Shown here: positions 50,288-61,738 of the stretch, piece by piece
Layout: each line of letters opens with the position of its first letter
Numbering within the stretch: the stretch's first letter is position 1
Assembly: GCA_022749755.1 (NCBI GenBank)
Contig: CM040444.1
Coordinates: 13,788,274 to 13,852,273 of the forward strand
Direction: 5' to 3'
DNA length: 64,000 nt
Source of the DNA: Azadirachta indica
Taxonomy: Eukaryota; Streptophyta; Magnoliopsida; Sapindales; Meliaceae
Notes under the pieces: generated by a model
Told to the model about the DNA's origin: nothing
Databases searched by the model: none
The model's input: only the letters and a program-made list of their open reading frames with translations
Translations under genes and position numbers: made by a program

Positions 50288-52528
50288 ATGCCTGCCCTTG
50301 GCTGTTGCGTAGACGCTGCCGTTGCGCCTCCTGCCTACGCCGATTCCTTTCCCTGGGATGGCTCCTTTCCCGCGCCGACGTTTTCTTTAATCTCCGGTGC
50401 ACCCTTATCCCCAAACGCCGCCACTACCGGCACCGCCATGGACGATTCACATTGGTCGCCTTCTCACTCGGAGTCTATCTACAAAATCGATGCCTGGGGT
50501 GCCCCCTATTTCACCGTCAACTCATCCGGTAACATTACCGTCCGTCCCTATGGTCGGAGTACGCTGGCCCACCAGGAGATTGACTTGCTCAAAATTGTCA
50601 AGAAAGTTTCGGATCCAAAATCCACTGGCGGACTCGGGTTGCATCTCCCTCTTATTGTTCGCTTGCCTGACGTGCTCAAGGACCGTCTTGAGTCTCTGCA
50701 GTCAGCCTTCGATTTCGCTATACAGACGCAAGGTTACGAAGCTCGTTATCAAGGTGTGTTTCCGGTCAAATGTAACCAGGACCGGTTCGTGGTGGAGGAT
50801 ATTGTGAAATTCGGGTCACCTTTCCGGTTCGGTTTGGAAGCCGGGTCAAAACCAGAGCTTTTGTTGGCTATGAGTTGCTTGTGTAAGGGAAACCCAGAAG
50901 CTCTGCTGGTTTGTAATGGCTTCAAAGATGCTGAGTACATCTCTCTCGCTCTGCTGGCAAGGAAGCTAGCTTTGAACACAGTGATTGTGCTTGAACAAGA
51001 AGAGGAGCTCGATATGGTTATCGATATAAGCAAGAAGCTCTGTGTTCAACCCGTAATTGGTGTCCGGGCCAAGCTGAGGACCAGGCATTCGGGTCATTTC
51101 GGGTCTACTTCGGGCGAGAAAGGAAAATTTGGTTTAACTACGATCCAGATTTTGCGGGTCGTGAAGAAACTTGAAGAGGCTGGAATGCTTGATTGCTTTC
51201 AGTTATTGCATTTTCATATCGGATCTCAGATCCCCACGACGGCTTTGCTTTCCGACGGTGTTGGCGAAGCTGCGCAGATTTATTGTGAATTAGTCCGTCT
51301 CGGTGCTAACATGCAAGTTATTGATATCGGAGGCGGATTAGGTATTGATTATGATGGATCCAAATCGGCTGATTCGGATATTTCTGTTGCGTATAGCCTT
51401 GAGGAATACGCGTCTGCGGTTGTTCAAGCAATTCGCTATGTTTGTGACCGGAAAAATGTTATGCATCCTGTGCTGTGCAGCGAGAGTGGTCGTGCTATTG
51501 TGTCACATCATTCGATTCTGATTTTTGAAGCTGTTTCGGCTAGCGTCCCAAATACCACCGCTATGAATCCACTTGGTTTGCAATGTTTAGTGGAAGGGTT
51601 GACTGAGGATGGTCGTTCGGATTATGCAAAGTTAACTGCTGCAGCTATGAGTGGTGAGTTTGACACCTGTTTATTTTATGCTGATCAGTTGAAACAAAGA
51701 TGCATTGAACAGTTTAAAGATGGGTCTTTAGGGATTGAACAGTTAGCTACTGTTGATTGGTTATGCGATTTCCTAGCCAAGGAAATAGGTGCAACTAATC
51801 CAATCCGCACTTATCATGTGAATCTTTCAATATTCACTTCGATTCCTGATTTTTGGGGTATCGGTCAGTTGTTTCCTATTGTTCCAATTCATCGTCTGGA
51901 TGAACGACCTACAGTTAAAGGGATTCTATCGGATTTAACTTGTGATAGTGATGGCAAGATTGATAAGTTCATTGGTGGTGACTCATGCTTGCCTTTACAT
52001 GAATTGGAGGGCGGTGTTTCCGGTGGTGGTGGTGGTGTCGTCTCTGGGCGGTACTATTTGGGGATGTTCTTGGGCGGGGCTTATGAGGAGGCCCTCGGTG
52101 GAGTCCACAACTTGTTTGGCGGCCCGAGCGTTGTACGCGTCTCACAGAGTGATGGTCCACACAGCTTTGCTGTGACTCGGGCCATGCCGGGCCCATCTTG
52201 TGGGGATGTCCTCCGGGTGATGCAGCACGAGCCCGAGCTCATGTTTGAGACCCTCAAGCATCGTGCTGAGGAGTATTGTGGACAGGAGCATGGTAATGGT
52301 GATGGTGATACTGATTATGATGATCATGGCATGGCTGTTAATTCTGCTTTAGCTAGCAGCCTTGCTCAGTCCTTCCACAACATGCCTTATCTTGTTGTGC
52401 CAGCTTCTTGTTCATTGACTGCTATCAATAATGGTGGTGGGTTTTACTACTGCAACGAGGAGGATTACAATGCTGTTGTCGATTCTTCTTCCAGTGAGGA
52501 CGAGCAGTGGTCATACTGCTATGCATGA
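50288..52528 (+). CDS. ADC: Arginine decarboxylase (biosynthetic, PLP-dependent)
   Basis: A single uninterrupted frame of 746 residues; plant ADC coding regions are intronless and about 700-730 residues long. The start [11 protein letters not shown] matches the conserved plant N-terminus. The enzyme converts arginine to agmatine, the first step of the plant ADC route to putrescine, usually in plastids and cytosol. The PLP-binding lysine is K161 in FPVKCNQD. The HIGSQIP motif follows at about 310-316 and the phosphate-binding GGG loop at 348-350 ([14 protein letters not shown]). ESGRAI is at about 399-404, and the active-site cysteine of this fold is C552 in [13 protein letters not shown]. Two loops look expanded: a glycine run near residues 576-583 ([13 protein letters not shown]) and an Asp/Gly-rich stretch near 668-680. 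The acidic, serine-rich C-terminus is typical. The leader is long, with a short uORF. Confidence 0.97.
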   Translation: MPALGCCVDAAVAPPAYADSFPWDGSFPAPTFSLISGAPLSPNAATTGTAMDDSHWSPSHSESIYKIDAWGAPYFTVNSSGNITVRPYGRSTLAHQEIDLLKIVKKVSDPKSTGGLGLHLPLIVRLPDVLKDRLESLQSAFDFAIQTQGYEARYQGVFPVKCNQDRFVVEDIVKFGSPFRFGLEAGSKPELLLAMSCLCKGNPEALLVCNGFKDAEYISLALLARKLALNTVIVLEQEEELDMVIDISKKLCVQPVIGVRAKLRTRHSGHFGSTSGEKGKFGLTTIQILRVVKKLEEAGMLDCFQLLHFHIGSQIPTTALLSDGVGEAAQIYCELVRLGANMQVIDIGGGLGIDYDGSKSADSDISVAYSLEEYASAVVQAIRYVCDRKNVMHPVLCSESGRAIVSHHSILIFEAVSASVPNTTAMNPLGLQCLVEGLTEDGRSDYAKLTAAAMSGEFDTCLFYADQLKQRCIEQFKDGSLGIEQLATVDWLCDFLAKEIGATNPIRTYHVNLSIFTSIPDFWGIGQLFPIVPIHRLDERPTVKGILSDLTCDSDGKIDKFIGGDSCLPLHELEGGVSGGGGGVVSGRYYLGMFLGGAYEEALGGVHNLFGGPSVVRVSQSDGPHSFAVTRAMPGPSCGDVLRVMQHEPELMFETLKHRAEEYCGQEHGNGDGDTDYDDHGMAVNSALASSLAQSFHNMPYLVVPASCSLTAINNGGGFYYCNEEDYNAVVDSSSSEDEQWSYCYA

Positions 52529-54214
52529 GATCTATCAGTCTCTGCAAGTTAGCATCACCTGTCACCTTATCAAAATGCTTTCATTATCTGTCCCTTGAGT
52601 TTGTCTTAATTTTATTTTCATTGTTGATTTTGTTTTTAGTCCTTTTTTTTTTTTTTATCGTTGCAAAAGATGGAAGCCGCTGAACACTGTCTTTTGCAGT
52701 TAGTAGAAAAAAGAGGGGATGGGTACTGAATCCATCCTTTTGTAAATTCGGGATCTCATTCCCTCTGTTTTATGTCAACCTTAGTAGACTTCGATCAGAA
52801 CTTTTTAGTTTTACCTCATTTTTTGTTCATTGTGAGGCTTCACTGTTTCTTTATTCTTAATTCTTTTCATTTCCATTTCCAGTTGAATGATATGTGATGG
52901 GCAGTATAGTTTTTCCCTTTTGGAACCTGAACGCATTCTCTTGATTCAATTTTGATCCTTGTAGGGCCTTTTTTGTTGGTAAAGATTAGTTGGGAGGTTG
53001 GATTGTGGTTTGCCAAAAAGAAGTGTGATTGGGGTTCAGTCTTTTGTGGAAAAAGGTTGAAGATAACGGGATCATGAGATCATGTTTGTGGGGTCTGCTT
53101 GTCTTATGTACCGTGTCTGGCTTTTGCCAAATGATTCAACCTTATTAGAGGGAGCTGGACTAAGATTGGTATCCATCCCTGTGTCAACAACGATATTCTT
53201 GCTTTCCGATTCATTTGCATTTGCATTTGCATTTGCATTTGCATTTTTATCAGTTGGTCATATGAATGATTGCTGCTCTACGCAGCATGTGCTTTGCCTA
53301 TTGATTGATGTTTTGACAAGAGCTCTTTCAAGTGGTGTGGTATCACTTTGTTGACCACAGTCTTTGTGGGACTTTATTTTTTGTCTGTAGCCTGAAGAGA
53401 TCTCTTTGTGGTCAAGAAACATTGGATCCACTGCTAAAAGTTTATGATAACAGAAGAAAGAAACAAAGATGTGAAGCCTGGTGCTTGTGAGTTGTGGAAC
53501 ACATGATTCTAGGCAAAACAGAATGAAGTGAGGGCATCTAAACTTTTGCATTTTGATAGCAAAAAAATGAGCAGTGCTTATGAATGTGTTAAAAATCACA
53601 TATTATAGTTTCAAGAATCATAGATCAAATTTATTGAAGAGTTTGGACCAATATAAATATTACGGGCATAATTTTCCAATGGAATGAAGACAAAATCCTT
53701 CAGAGAAAAGCCAGCAAAACCAGACAAAAATAAATAATTTTAGAATCTCAATGAGCAACATGAATGACTTATATAGCATAGAATTAAATGTATTCATGAA
53801 CCTTCAGTTAAATTAATTGATATTGCATTTATGATTTTGATACCACAACCTCAGTGCTCAATTAATTTGATTCCACATCAATGAATATGAATCCATTTAA
53901 GCTAAGCTGATGCTTGGAAACTGGTCAACCCTTGGACAAGGGGCTCCATTTGGTAGAATATCTTCCTTCGTTTAGAGGGTGCAAACGCCTATTCTCTATA
54001 ATTAACAAATATGAATAGCAATAACCTAGTAAAATATGATTATAAATTAACAAAAACTTAAGAAAAAGTTTCGTAATACCAATATTTAAAACAAAAATAT
54101 TTCTAAACTGTCACTCTGACTGAAAAAAATTAATTTATTATATGTGAAAATTACAATGGATTAAATTTTCTTTTTTTAATTTTCTTTGAGAATTATACAA
54201 GATTAAGGTAATAA
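52529..54214. other. 3' flank of ADC and intergenic DNA
   Basis: The 3' untranslated region is probably within the first 400 bases. No further gene is supported. The frame at 53082-53354 is open only because it crosses the TTTGCA repeat. Confidence 0.55.
53212..53246. repeat. (TTTGCA)n hexanucleotide microsatellite
   Basis: About six copies of CATTTG in tandem. Confidence 0.9.
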
Positions 54215-55132
54215 TTTTTTTAATCTAAATTATGAACATGACTAAAATATGAATTTAACTGAAATATAAATTTAAATTATATTTTTATTTTTTTAAAAAA
54301 TATCTAAAAAAAATAAATATTAAGTTGTTTGTTTTCAAAAATTAAAAAATCTAAAAATTCATAATTATACATATATATATATATATCATTTTAAATAATA
54401 TATTATTTGTGCCTTTTAGCTAAACTCTTATGATAAATAAAGTTTTACAAAAACTGAGATATCTATATTTTAAAAACAAAAATGATTGAAAAAAATTTAA
54501 TCCTTTACACTAATCATTCATATTTGATAATATTCACTGAACATTTCTAAAATTTGATTCATTAAACCACATATTATCATAAAATCTTTTAATTTTTTTT
54601 TAAAACAACAACTCAATAAAAATATCAGGTAAAACAATCTATCAATCAAACTAAAACGAACTAAATTAGACAAATAATCTAAGTTTATCATCTAATAAAA
54701 AAAATAAATAAATTAGTATTAAAAAATTAAAAATTAAATTTTATCAAACATGAGAAAAGTTAAATATAACAGAAAAAATTCTTATGCATAAAACTGCACA
54801 TAAAAAAAATATATATTATATTATGCATAATTTTTTTAATTAAATTAAGAGAAAAACTAACTTACATGTAAAAATTGAGAAAACAAGTAGAGGAGACCAA
54901 CAATAGATAAGAGATACATTAAAATTAGTTAAGTAGGATTTTAATTTTATTAGTAAATTAATTAATATGTTTAATTAAGACATTTACTCATTTAAATTTA
55001 AATTAAGATTTTTAACTTAATCATATTCAAATATTTTTTATCAAATATTTAAATATAAATTAAAAAAATAACTCTTAAACATATAAATAATTATATTCAG
55101 ACTTTAAAAAAAAAAAAAACAAACAGCTCTAA
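54215..55132. repeat. Dispersed non-coding repeat, copy B
   Basis: Partner of 12390-13095 (copy A), in the same orientation with the same order of landmarks, including a terminal AAACAAACAG. It is diverged by substitutions and small indels. Confidence 0.6.
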
Positions 55133-55169
55133 GAATGCAAAAAAGAAAAAGGACACACTAGTCTTTAAA

Positions 55170-57440
55170 CTTTAATTATTTTGGGAATATTATCATCCTT
55201 ATCATTTGAGTTCAGCATCTCTCTTTTTCCCTCAGTAACTTAGTTTTCATTAAACAGTCTTAAAGAATTTTCTTGTCAATGGAATATATAAACTTTTGCT
55301 CATCTAGTTTCATAGATACCACCCAAACAACTTCATTATCTCTTGTAACTCAACTACTTTATTTTTATGTCAAGCATATATACCTTGGAAACTGTAAAAG
55401 CAAGAAAATCAATCCATTCATATTATCTTCTTCCACACATTTAGTGGATAGATATCATGGGAATAAAACCTTAATTCTCTTCATGTGTTTGACACTTTGT
55501 TCTTAGAATGACACAAACATTAATTGATGCTTGAATTTAAGTTTTTATCAATACTAATTCACAGTTATCAGCAATCTTAAGGTATCGACAATATCCAACC
55601 CTTTTTAAAGCCTTGTTTTCGAAATCTTAATTTTCAGATAAGTTTAAATTAAGAATGATTCTCTAATTTTTATTATATATTTGCCTTGAAATAAAATGAA
55701 TGTAAGTACAATACGACCATTGATTTTGTCTTTTACAAATAGAGGAAGAATGTTCAAACAAATTTTTAGACCTTATCTCTTTTTTATATTGTGATACCCC
55801 ATATTTTCAAGTTACTTGTGCCTTAAAAAAGGTAAATGCTTTTGTAAACTTAGTTAGGAAGCACATATTATTCCAACAAGAATACTAAGAAAGGTGGATG
55901 ACCACTAAGAGTAATGGATTATCGTTCATTTGTAGAATAATTCAACTTTCTATGGAAAAAGTAATTCCCTTTTAAAACATAGAAAGAACGTAACATTAAG
56001 AATAAAATAAATTCCAACTAGGTATATAACTTTTCTCTTAGAAAGTTAATTGTTATATCCTCAAAGATTTTTTTTGTTTCTTGAAATACTAAAATGCCAA
56101 ACCTAGGACTAGTGGGGGAGCGAGGAAATTTAATTTATAGGACTACCATTAAAATTAATAATAATAATGATAATCTTAAGATTTTTTTTTAAAATAAATA
56201 AATAAATAGACCTTTAAATTAACTCTTCAAAAATAATATATTTCCAAATTTAATTGACAAAATTTTTGAGATAATGTAAAAAGTTAAGAATTTTTGAGTA
56301 AACATGCTAACTAGTTTATACCAAACGAAACTCAAACAGAATTTAAGAAGAAGCAAACACAAAACGAGAATGGTCTTTGTTTTGTGAATATTATCATTAA
56401 GTTGACCATTTCTTTTCTTCTCCAAGTAACTTAGTTTTCATTATACATTTTAGAAGATTTTGATGATATTTTTCTTGGCAATGTTCCATTCTTATCATGA
56501 GAATATATATTTAAATGTTTTCTTATCTAGCATCATGTCTATCATCTAGATAATTTTATATATCTCTTACAACTAAACTTGCAAAAATTTTGGGTTCGGG
56601 CCAACTTTATAAAAGTTCAGTTCAAACTCAAATAAATTCATTTAAATCCAGTTTGGGCCTAGGTATAAATTCGATGCTATTGTAGTGTAGACCTGAACTT
56701 TACATCCGAACTTTTAAAACTCAAAATGACATTTTAAAAATTTGAATTCGAGTTAAACTTACAAAAAGGTTGGTTTGAACTCGAAAAATTTATTAAAACT
56801 TGAGTCAGATTCTATTTTATTCAAGTTGGGTCTTGACTTGTTCCAGTTGAAACCTATATTTATAAAACTTTGTTGATTTACTAGTCGAGCAAACTCGAAT
56901 TTGACTTGGATCCTAACCCAACTTGTACCGACTTTAAAAATGAATACTTGGGTCTAATTCGAATTGTATTTAACTCGACCTAAATTTTGATTTTTGTTTG
57001 GCCCGAACTTTTTTGCCAATCCTACTTATACTTGACCTTATGTTAAAGCATAAATATTTAACATAAATACGAAAAAGATTGTAAAAGCAAGAAAATCAAT
57101 CTATTCATATTCTTTTTACATTAGAGAATAAACCTTCACTTCATATTTGCACACATAGTTCTCAGAATTTTGCAATAGATTACTAGGTTTCATTTCTCTT
57201 TCACATTTTCATATCCCATATGCTAAAAGTTTACTTGTGTCTAAAGCAAAGTTTCGTTTGTATGAGTATATATAGAAAGAGCAAATTATATATTCCTAGA
57301 AGACTACTGGCAAAGATGAATGATCGCTCTAAGTTTTGCATTATGGCTCAACGAGTAGAATAATTTTCCACTTTCAATAAAGAATATGGCATTGATACGT
57401 TCTTTTTCGTGTTTTTTGAATATCAAAAGAGTATTGCAAA
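55170..57440. repeat. Diverged tandem duplication of non-coding DNA downstream of the minus-strand transporter
   Basis: Copy 1 covers about 55170-55990 and copy 2 about 56385-57440. Shared landmarks in order are AGTAACTTAGTTTTCATTA (about 55235 / 56424), GTAAAAGCAAGAAAATCAAT (55396 / 57080), a TTTACTTGTGTC-like block, then GATGA.C..CT.AG followed by GTAGAATAATT (about 55896 / 57320). Spacing jumps from about 1.2 to 1.7 kb between the first two landmarks because copy 2 holds an extra block (56577-57070). I see no reading frame shared by the copies. Confidence 0.6.
56577..57070. mobile_element. Candidate insertion inside copy 2 of the tandem duplication
   Basis: About 490 bases absent from copy 1, rich in variants of AACTCGAATTTGA / TTGGGTTCGGGCC. 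This type of degenerate repetitive sequence is common in plant genomes. Ends and family could not be determined. Confidence 0.4.
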
Positions 57441-57991
57441 ACCATTCCTATGTAATCAGTTCCCCTTTGCCTCGGAGACAAGTAATTCCTTTACAAAGAG
57501 TGTAATACGTACACAGCCAGAACTTACTTTGTTCTTAACGTTACAGTTCCTGAAATGATATGTTGTTTTTGATAGCAATGGCATCTCTTTTCCTGAATTA
57601 CTAAAATGCATACAAAACCTGGGATGAAACCAGCTGAAACTCAGAAAGAAATCAGGAAGTTTTAATGATAACATCCAGTTTGAGCAGAAGTATTGATTAA
57701 TGAAGCAAGCAATTATTAGTTTCTGCAAACACATTTTTCTTGTTTTTGTTTTTCAACTCACCATATATTATTAGACACATATATGGACTAAAAAAAAATA
57801 GGAAAAAACTTGACTCTCATTTTTCAGTACTCGTTGTGAATGCAAAATTATAATCTTATTGCAAAATTAAGAATCCTCGGATTAAGTACAAAGCAAGTTA
57901 GTTTTTGATTCTAGATATAAACAATATTAATTCTAAAATACAGGAGCATTAATTAATTTCTCTAGCTCAATTAATCCACTGATTTACGGCT

Positions 57992-59658
57992 TTAGCTGAA
58001 CTGATGATCATCAATTTCTGGATTAAGCAAGGTATTGGGACCCTGAACATATCGCTTCCAATACCAATGGCTACGCCAAATAATGTCCATGGATTCTAAG
58101 GGAATTCTTTTAGTCTCCGGCACGAAGAAAATCACAAATAGAGTCATAATCACTGACCATCCAGCGTAAAAGAAGAATACCCCGGACTTGAAATTACATA
58201 ACATGGGGAACATTGTTTGGATTACCAAAAATTGGAATGCAAAATTGAATGCAAGTGATAATCCTTGGCCTGCCGCTCGAACCTCCAAAGACAATACCTC
58301 ACTAGGTAATATCCAAACTATTGTTCCCCAAGACCATGAAAATGCAGCATTAATAGAGCTTCGGATGACCAGTGCAACCATCGCTGATCGCACTGAGAAT
58401 GATGTAACCCCATTTTGGCTTGTTTGAGTAGCCATCAAGATTCCCAGGATAACAAGAGAAACGAAGATTTGTACACCTGCTTCCAGGAGCAACATCTTAC
58501 GTCCTATTCTATCAATCAAATAAGTAGCTACAAGTACCGAGAGAATAACTACTGTTCCATGCATGAAAGACGTAAATAAGACTTGTTTCCAACCAACGCC
58601 AAGCGATCGAAGTACTATAGGCCCAAAGTTACCAATCAAATGCATTCCTATCAATTGTCGAAATGCTGGAATAGCCATTGCCAACACGAGTTGAGGTCTA
58701 TATTTTCTTTCCAACAGCATTTGATATGGCTTTTCAGAAGCATTTCTCATTGCTTCATGGTAAGTTATTAGGTATTTCAACTCGTTTTCAGCATCTACGT
58801 CAACACTGCGTACTTGGTTCAAAGATTTGAGAGCTTCCTGCACTTTCCCTCGTTGGATCAAGCTACTAGGTGTATCAGGGATGAAAAATACAAGGACTGT
58901 CATAACAGTTGCAGGTATTCCTGATAAACCTAAAGCTATGCGCCAACTAATACGGCTATTAGGATATACGTGAACCAAATAGGCATTTATCCATTTTGCA
59001 GCGAACACTCCAATCTCGAAGAATAATGGAAAGCCTGTAGCAATTGCACCCCACCATTTTGTTGGAGCCATCTCTACTAGGTACATTGGGGCTGCTTGGC
59101 TTGCGAAACCAATTCCGAATCCAATCAGGGTACGACCAAAAACTAGCATTTCTAAATTTACTGCTACTATTTGAAGGTTCACACCAATCAAGTAAACCAT
59201 GCCACCAATTATCAACGCCCCTCTTCGCCCAGCAGATGTTGTCAAACGCCCTGCTAACAAGGCTGAAAATATACCAGCTATATACAATGACGACGAATAT
59301 GCCTGAAGTTTCAAGCTGTCAAATACACAAAACTGATCCGCATTTGAATTGCTCAGTTTTCGAAGAATTCTTGGGAAGAATTTCTTCGGAAATGGCTGCA
59401 TTGTTTTCACTCCTCCTGCATTAATTTTAAGTTAACATGTATATATATACATATGTGTATATATGTATATATAATTAATGAGTATATATATAAAAGGAGA
59501 GACATTAATTATTTACAATAACTGCCAGTTTCATAACCAAACATAAGACCAACAGAAGCTACAACAATGCTGATTATAACGACCGGAGCTGTTAATTTTC
59601 CCTCAGAATTATGAGAATTGTCTTCATCATATATCACAATAACTTGCTTTGCACCCAT
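57992..59658 (-). CDS. STP-like monosaccharide/H+ symporter, possibly defective
   Basis: Exon 1 is 59658-59517 (MGAKQVIVIYDEDNSHNSEG...LMFGYETGSY); exon 2 is about 59415-57992. Exon 2 encodes about 470 residues of the 12-helix major facilitator fold with GRLTTSAGRRGALIIGG, PETKRIPLESMD and an HWYWKRYV tail. The STP lid cysteines are present (QFCVFDS and MLCNFKS). STPs import hexoses with protons at the plasma membrane. Oddities: joining the normal splice sites makes codon T+GA, an in-frame TGA exactly at the junction, whereas the plus-strand paralogue has G+GA (Gly). Using an AG six bases further in would restore the frame but delete the conserved GG. The normally invariant Arg after TKW is Trp (TKWWGAI). 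The sugar-contact QQLTGIN reads RQLIGMH. It is either a recent pseudogene or a gene with a shifted acceptor. Confidence 0.8.
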
Positions 59659-59690
59659 ACTTTCTTCTTTTTTGGTGTGTATATTGCATA

Positions 59691-59733
59691 CACACTCTTT
59701 CTCTTTAAAATTTGATCAAAGAGAAAGAGTGTG
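59691..59733 (-). promoter_or_regulatory. Conserved hairpin in the leader of the minus-strand transporter
   Basis: CACACTCTTTCTCTTT (59691-59706) is an exact reverse complement of 59718-59733, with an 11-base loop. It ends about 33 bases upstream of the ATG. The same stem sequence occurs in the other transporter's leader. Confidence 0.8.
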
Positions 59734-59780
59734 ATACATTTTTTTTCATTTTTCTCTCTGTGTGTGTATATATACATACA

Positions 59781-59826
<46 letters not shown>

Positions 59827-59865
59827 GCAGATAGAATCATCATGAGGCATCAATTAAGATGAAGA

Positions 59866-59975
59866 CAATAGCTATTTTGGGTATGATCGAACTTGAATTT
59901 CTATAAGTATCAATGCCTTCAGTTCATAGTTTTCCTATCAATTAGCAATGAAAATTGGGAGAAGAATGAGAGATA
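59866..59975 (-). promoter_or_regulatory. Promoter block shared with the plus-strand transporter
   Basis: Carries GCTATTTTGGGT, GAACTTGAATTTCT, TTTCCTATCAAT and GAAAATTGGGAGAA in order. The same blocks occur in reverse complement at 61443-61563. These mark the extent of the ancestral duplicated promoter. Confidence 0.75.
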
Positions 59976-61442
59976 GATGATATTGGCGTCTAAATTTGGA
60001 ACTTAGCCTTATTTTAGAGGAAACTAGAAGTACCTTTTTCCATATATTATGATTATCAGTTTCTTTCTCAATTTTTTTTAAAAGAAGTTTTTAAGTTGTT
60101 TTTTTTTTTAATTAGTATGTTGACGGAAAATTTCATTTTTAACAAAAGGAATGCCAAAAAAAAAAAAGTTTGAAGTGCTTTCACTTTCCTAGTATAATGC
60201 AACAATTAAATGTGGAATAATTTATTTGTTCAAGTAGTCTGTATTAGTTTTTTTATTTAAACATTTTTAATAATTACATGTACATAAATAAATTTATAAT
60301 GTTATTTTAATGACAATAATGCAAAACATAATTAAAATTTCATTTATCTTATCCACTAAAAAAATATACTAAAAGCATATTAGTAATTTCACCAAACAAG
60401 ATGAATTTTTTTAAGGCGTATATTTTACTTGTATCTCAAGAAAAAAAAATAATGTTTATGCAAATATGTATAGTAAGAGAATTCTATTATGTAGCTAGTA
60501 TAGTTATAATCTATAATTTTTTCTTCGAGGTTGGTACAGGGAGATTAATCCTTCACATCTTACTTCCAATGTAAGAAGTGAAATGTGAAACCAACTAGGT
60601 ACTTTTCCTTGAAGATGTTTACGGTATAATGTAATTAATTGTTAACAAATTAAAAAAATATTGTTGTTTCAATTGATAACTTCTATTTGACGAAAAAAAG
60701 GTTGCGCATAATTGCATTTGATATTGTTGTGCTATTATTTTAAAGTCACAACTGATATAAAATGAAATTACTATAAAAAATATATATATATATTAATTAT
60801 TAAATAAAAGTGTGTGTTTATCAAATATTTTCATAATTGCACTTTTAAATCTCAAATTTGTACTACTATCTCAAATTTTTATTACTTTTATATTTAGAAA
60901 CTATTTAAGAATAATACTTTTTTTTTTCTCTCTTGAGAAAGAAGTTTTTAGTCAAAAATAATTTTAGGCCTATTTGTTATTGTTTTCACTTGTTTTCCTT
61001 TCTTTTTTTTTTTTGAAAAAACACAATGCTTTAATTTATAAACAGAACATATATATATATATATATAGTAATTTTTATTTACAAAGTAGAAAACAATCTT
61101 TAATTATTTTCGTTAAAATTGAAAAATAACATACAAATCATGGTTTGGAGTTTATTATGACAATTTAATTCTCAAGAACAATACACTATTATTTAATATA
61201 TTTACAATATGTTGAAGGTGCATTATAAAATATACTAATTCATTTTCTTTTTCTGAACTATTTGTCAATAATAAGAAGTTTTTTTTTAAAAAAAAAATAC
61301 AACTACATATATTTAATATTTTTATCTTAAACCATTTAGGTTAATGAAATTAATTTATATATTTAAATTCAATTCTTCAAAAATATTTCTATCAAACACG
61401 TTTTACAATGTTTTTTTTTTATATACAATTAATTTAGACTAT

Positions 61443-61563
61443 TGACTCCAAATTAATGAATTCTCCCAATTTTCATTCCTGATTGATAGGAAATCTCGTA
61501 GCCATTGGAACTTTGAGAAATTCAAGTTCCATCGTGCACCCAAAATAGCCATCGTCTTCTTTT
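61443..61563 (+). promoter_or_regulatory. Promoter block shared with the minus-strand transporter
   Basis: Reverse-complement partner of 59866-59975, beginning about 180 bases before the transporter start. Conservation exceeds that of the surrounding AT-rich DNA. Confidence 0.75.
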
Positions 61564-61660
61564 GCCTTATGAGATTATATATTTGTGTATGTTTGTGTGC
61601 GCGTCTATATATATAGATCAACAATATATAACAAAACAAATTCAGAAATAATCGAAGGGT

Positions 61661-61719
61661 GCACACTCTTTCTCTTTGATCAAATTTTTGATTTGGGAAG
61701 AAAAAGAGAAAGAGTGTGC
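61661..61719 (+). promoter_or_regulatory. Conserved hairpin in the leader of the plus-strand transporter
   Basis: GCACACTCTTTCTCTT (61661-61676) pairs exactly with 61704-61719 around a 27-base loop. It ends about 20 bases before the chosen ATG 61739; the alternative ATG 61724 is 4 bases after the stem. Confidence 0.8.
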
Positions 61720-61738
61720 AAAAATGAGGACCAAAAGT

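Larger units (their letters stand above)
59659..61738. other. Shared head-to-head intergenic region of the two transporters
   Basis: Contains inverted promoter homology at each side (59866-59975 and 61443-61563), a (TA/TACA)-rich simple repeat at about 59766-59824, hairpins next to each start codon, and an AT-rich centre (about 59980-61440) without recognisable genes. Confidence 0.7.

Noticed and set aside
50025..50414. Antisense ORF of 129 codons at the start of arginine decarboxylase
   Set aside because: Shadow of the GC-richer real coding strand; Arg/Lys/Ser-rich without any recognisable domain.
55273..55506. ORF of 77 codons in the duplicated non-coding block
   Set aside because: The frame is not kept in the second copy at about 56490-57160, so it is not under coding constraint.
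59766..59824. Apparent short peptide of Ile/Tyr/Met repeats
   Set aside because: It is a TA/TACA microsatellite in the transporter leader.
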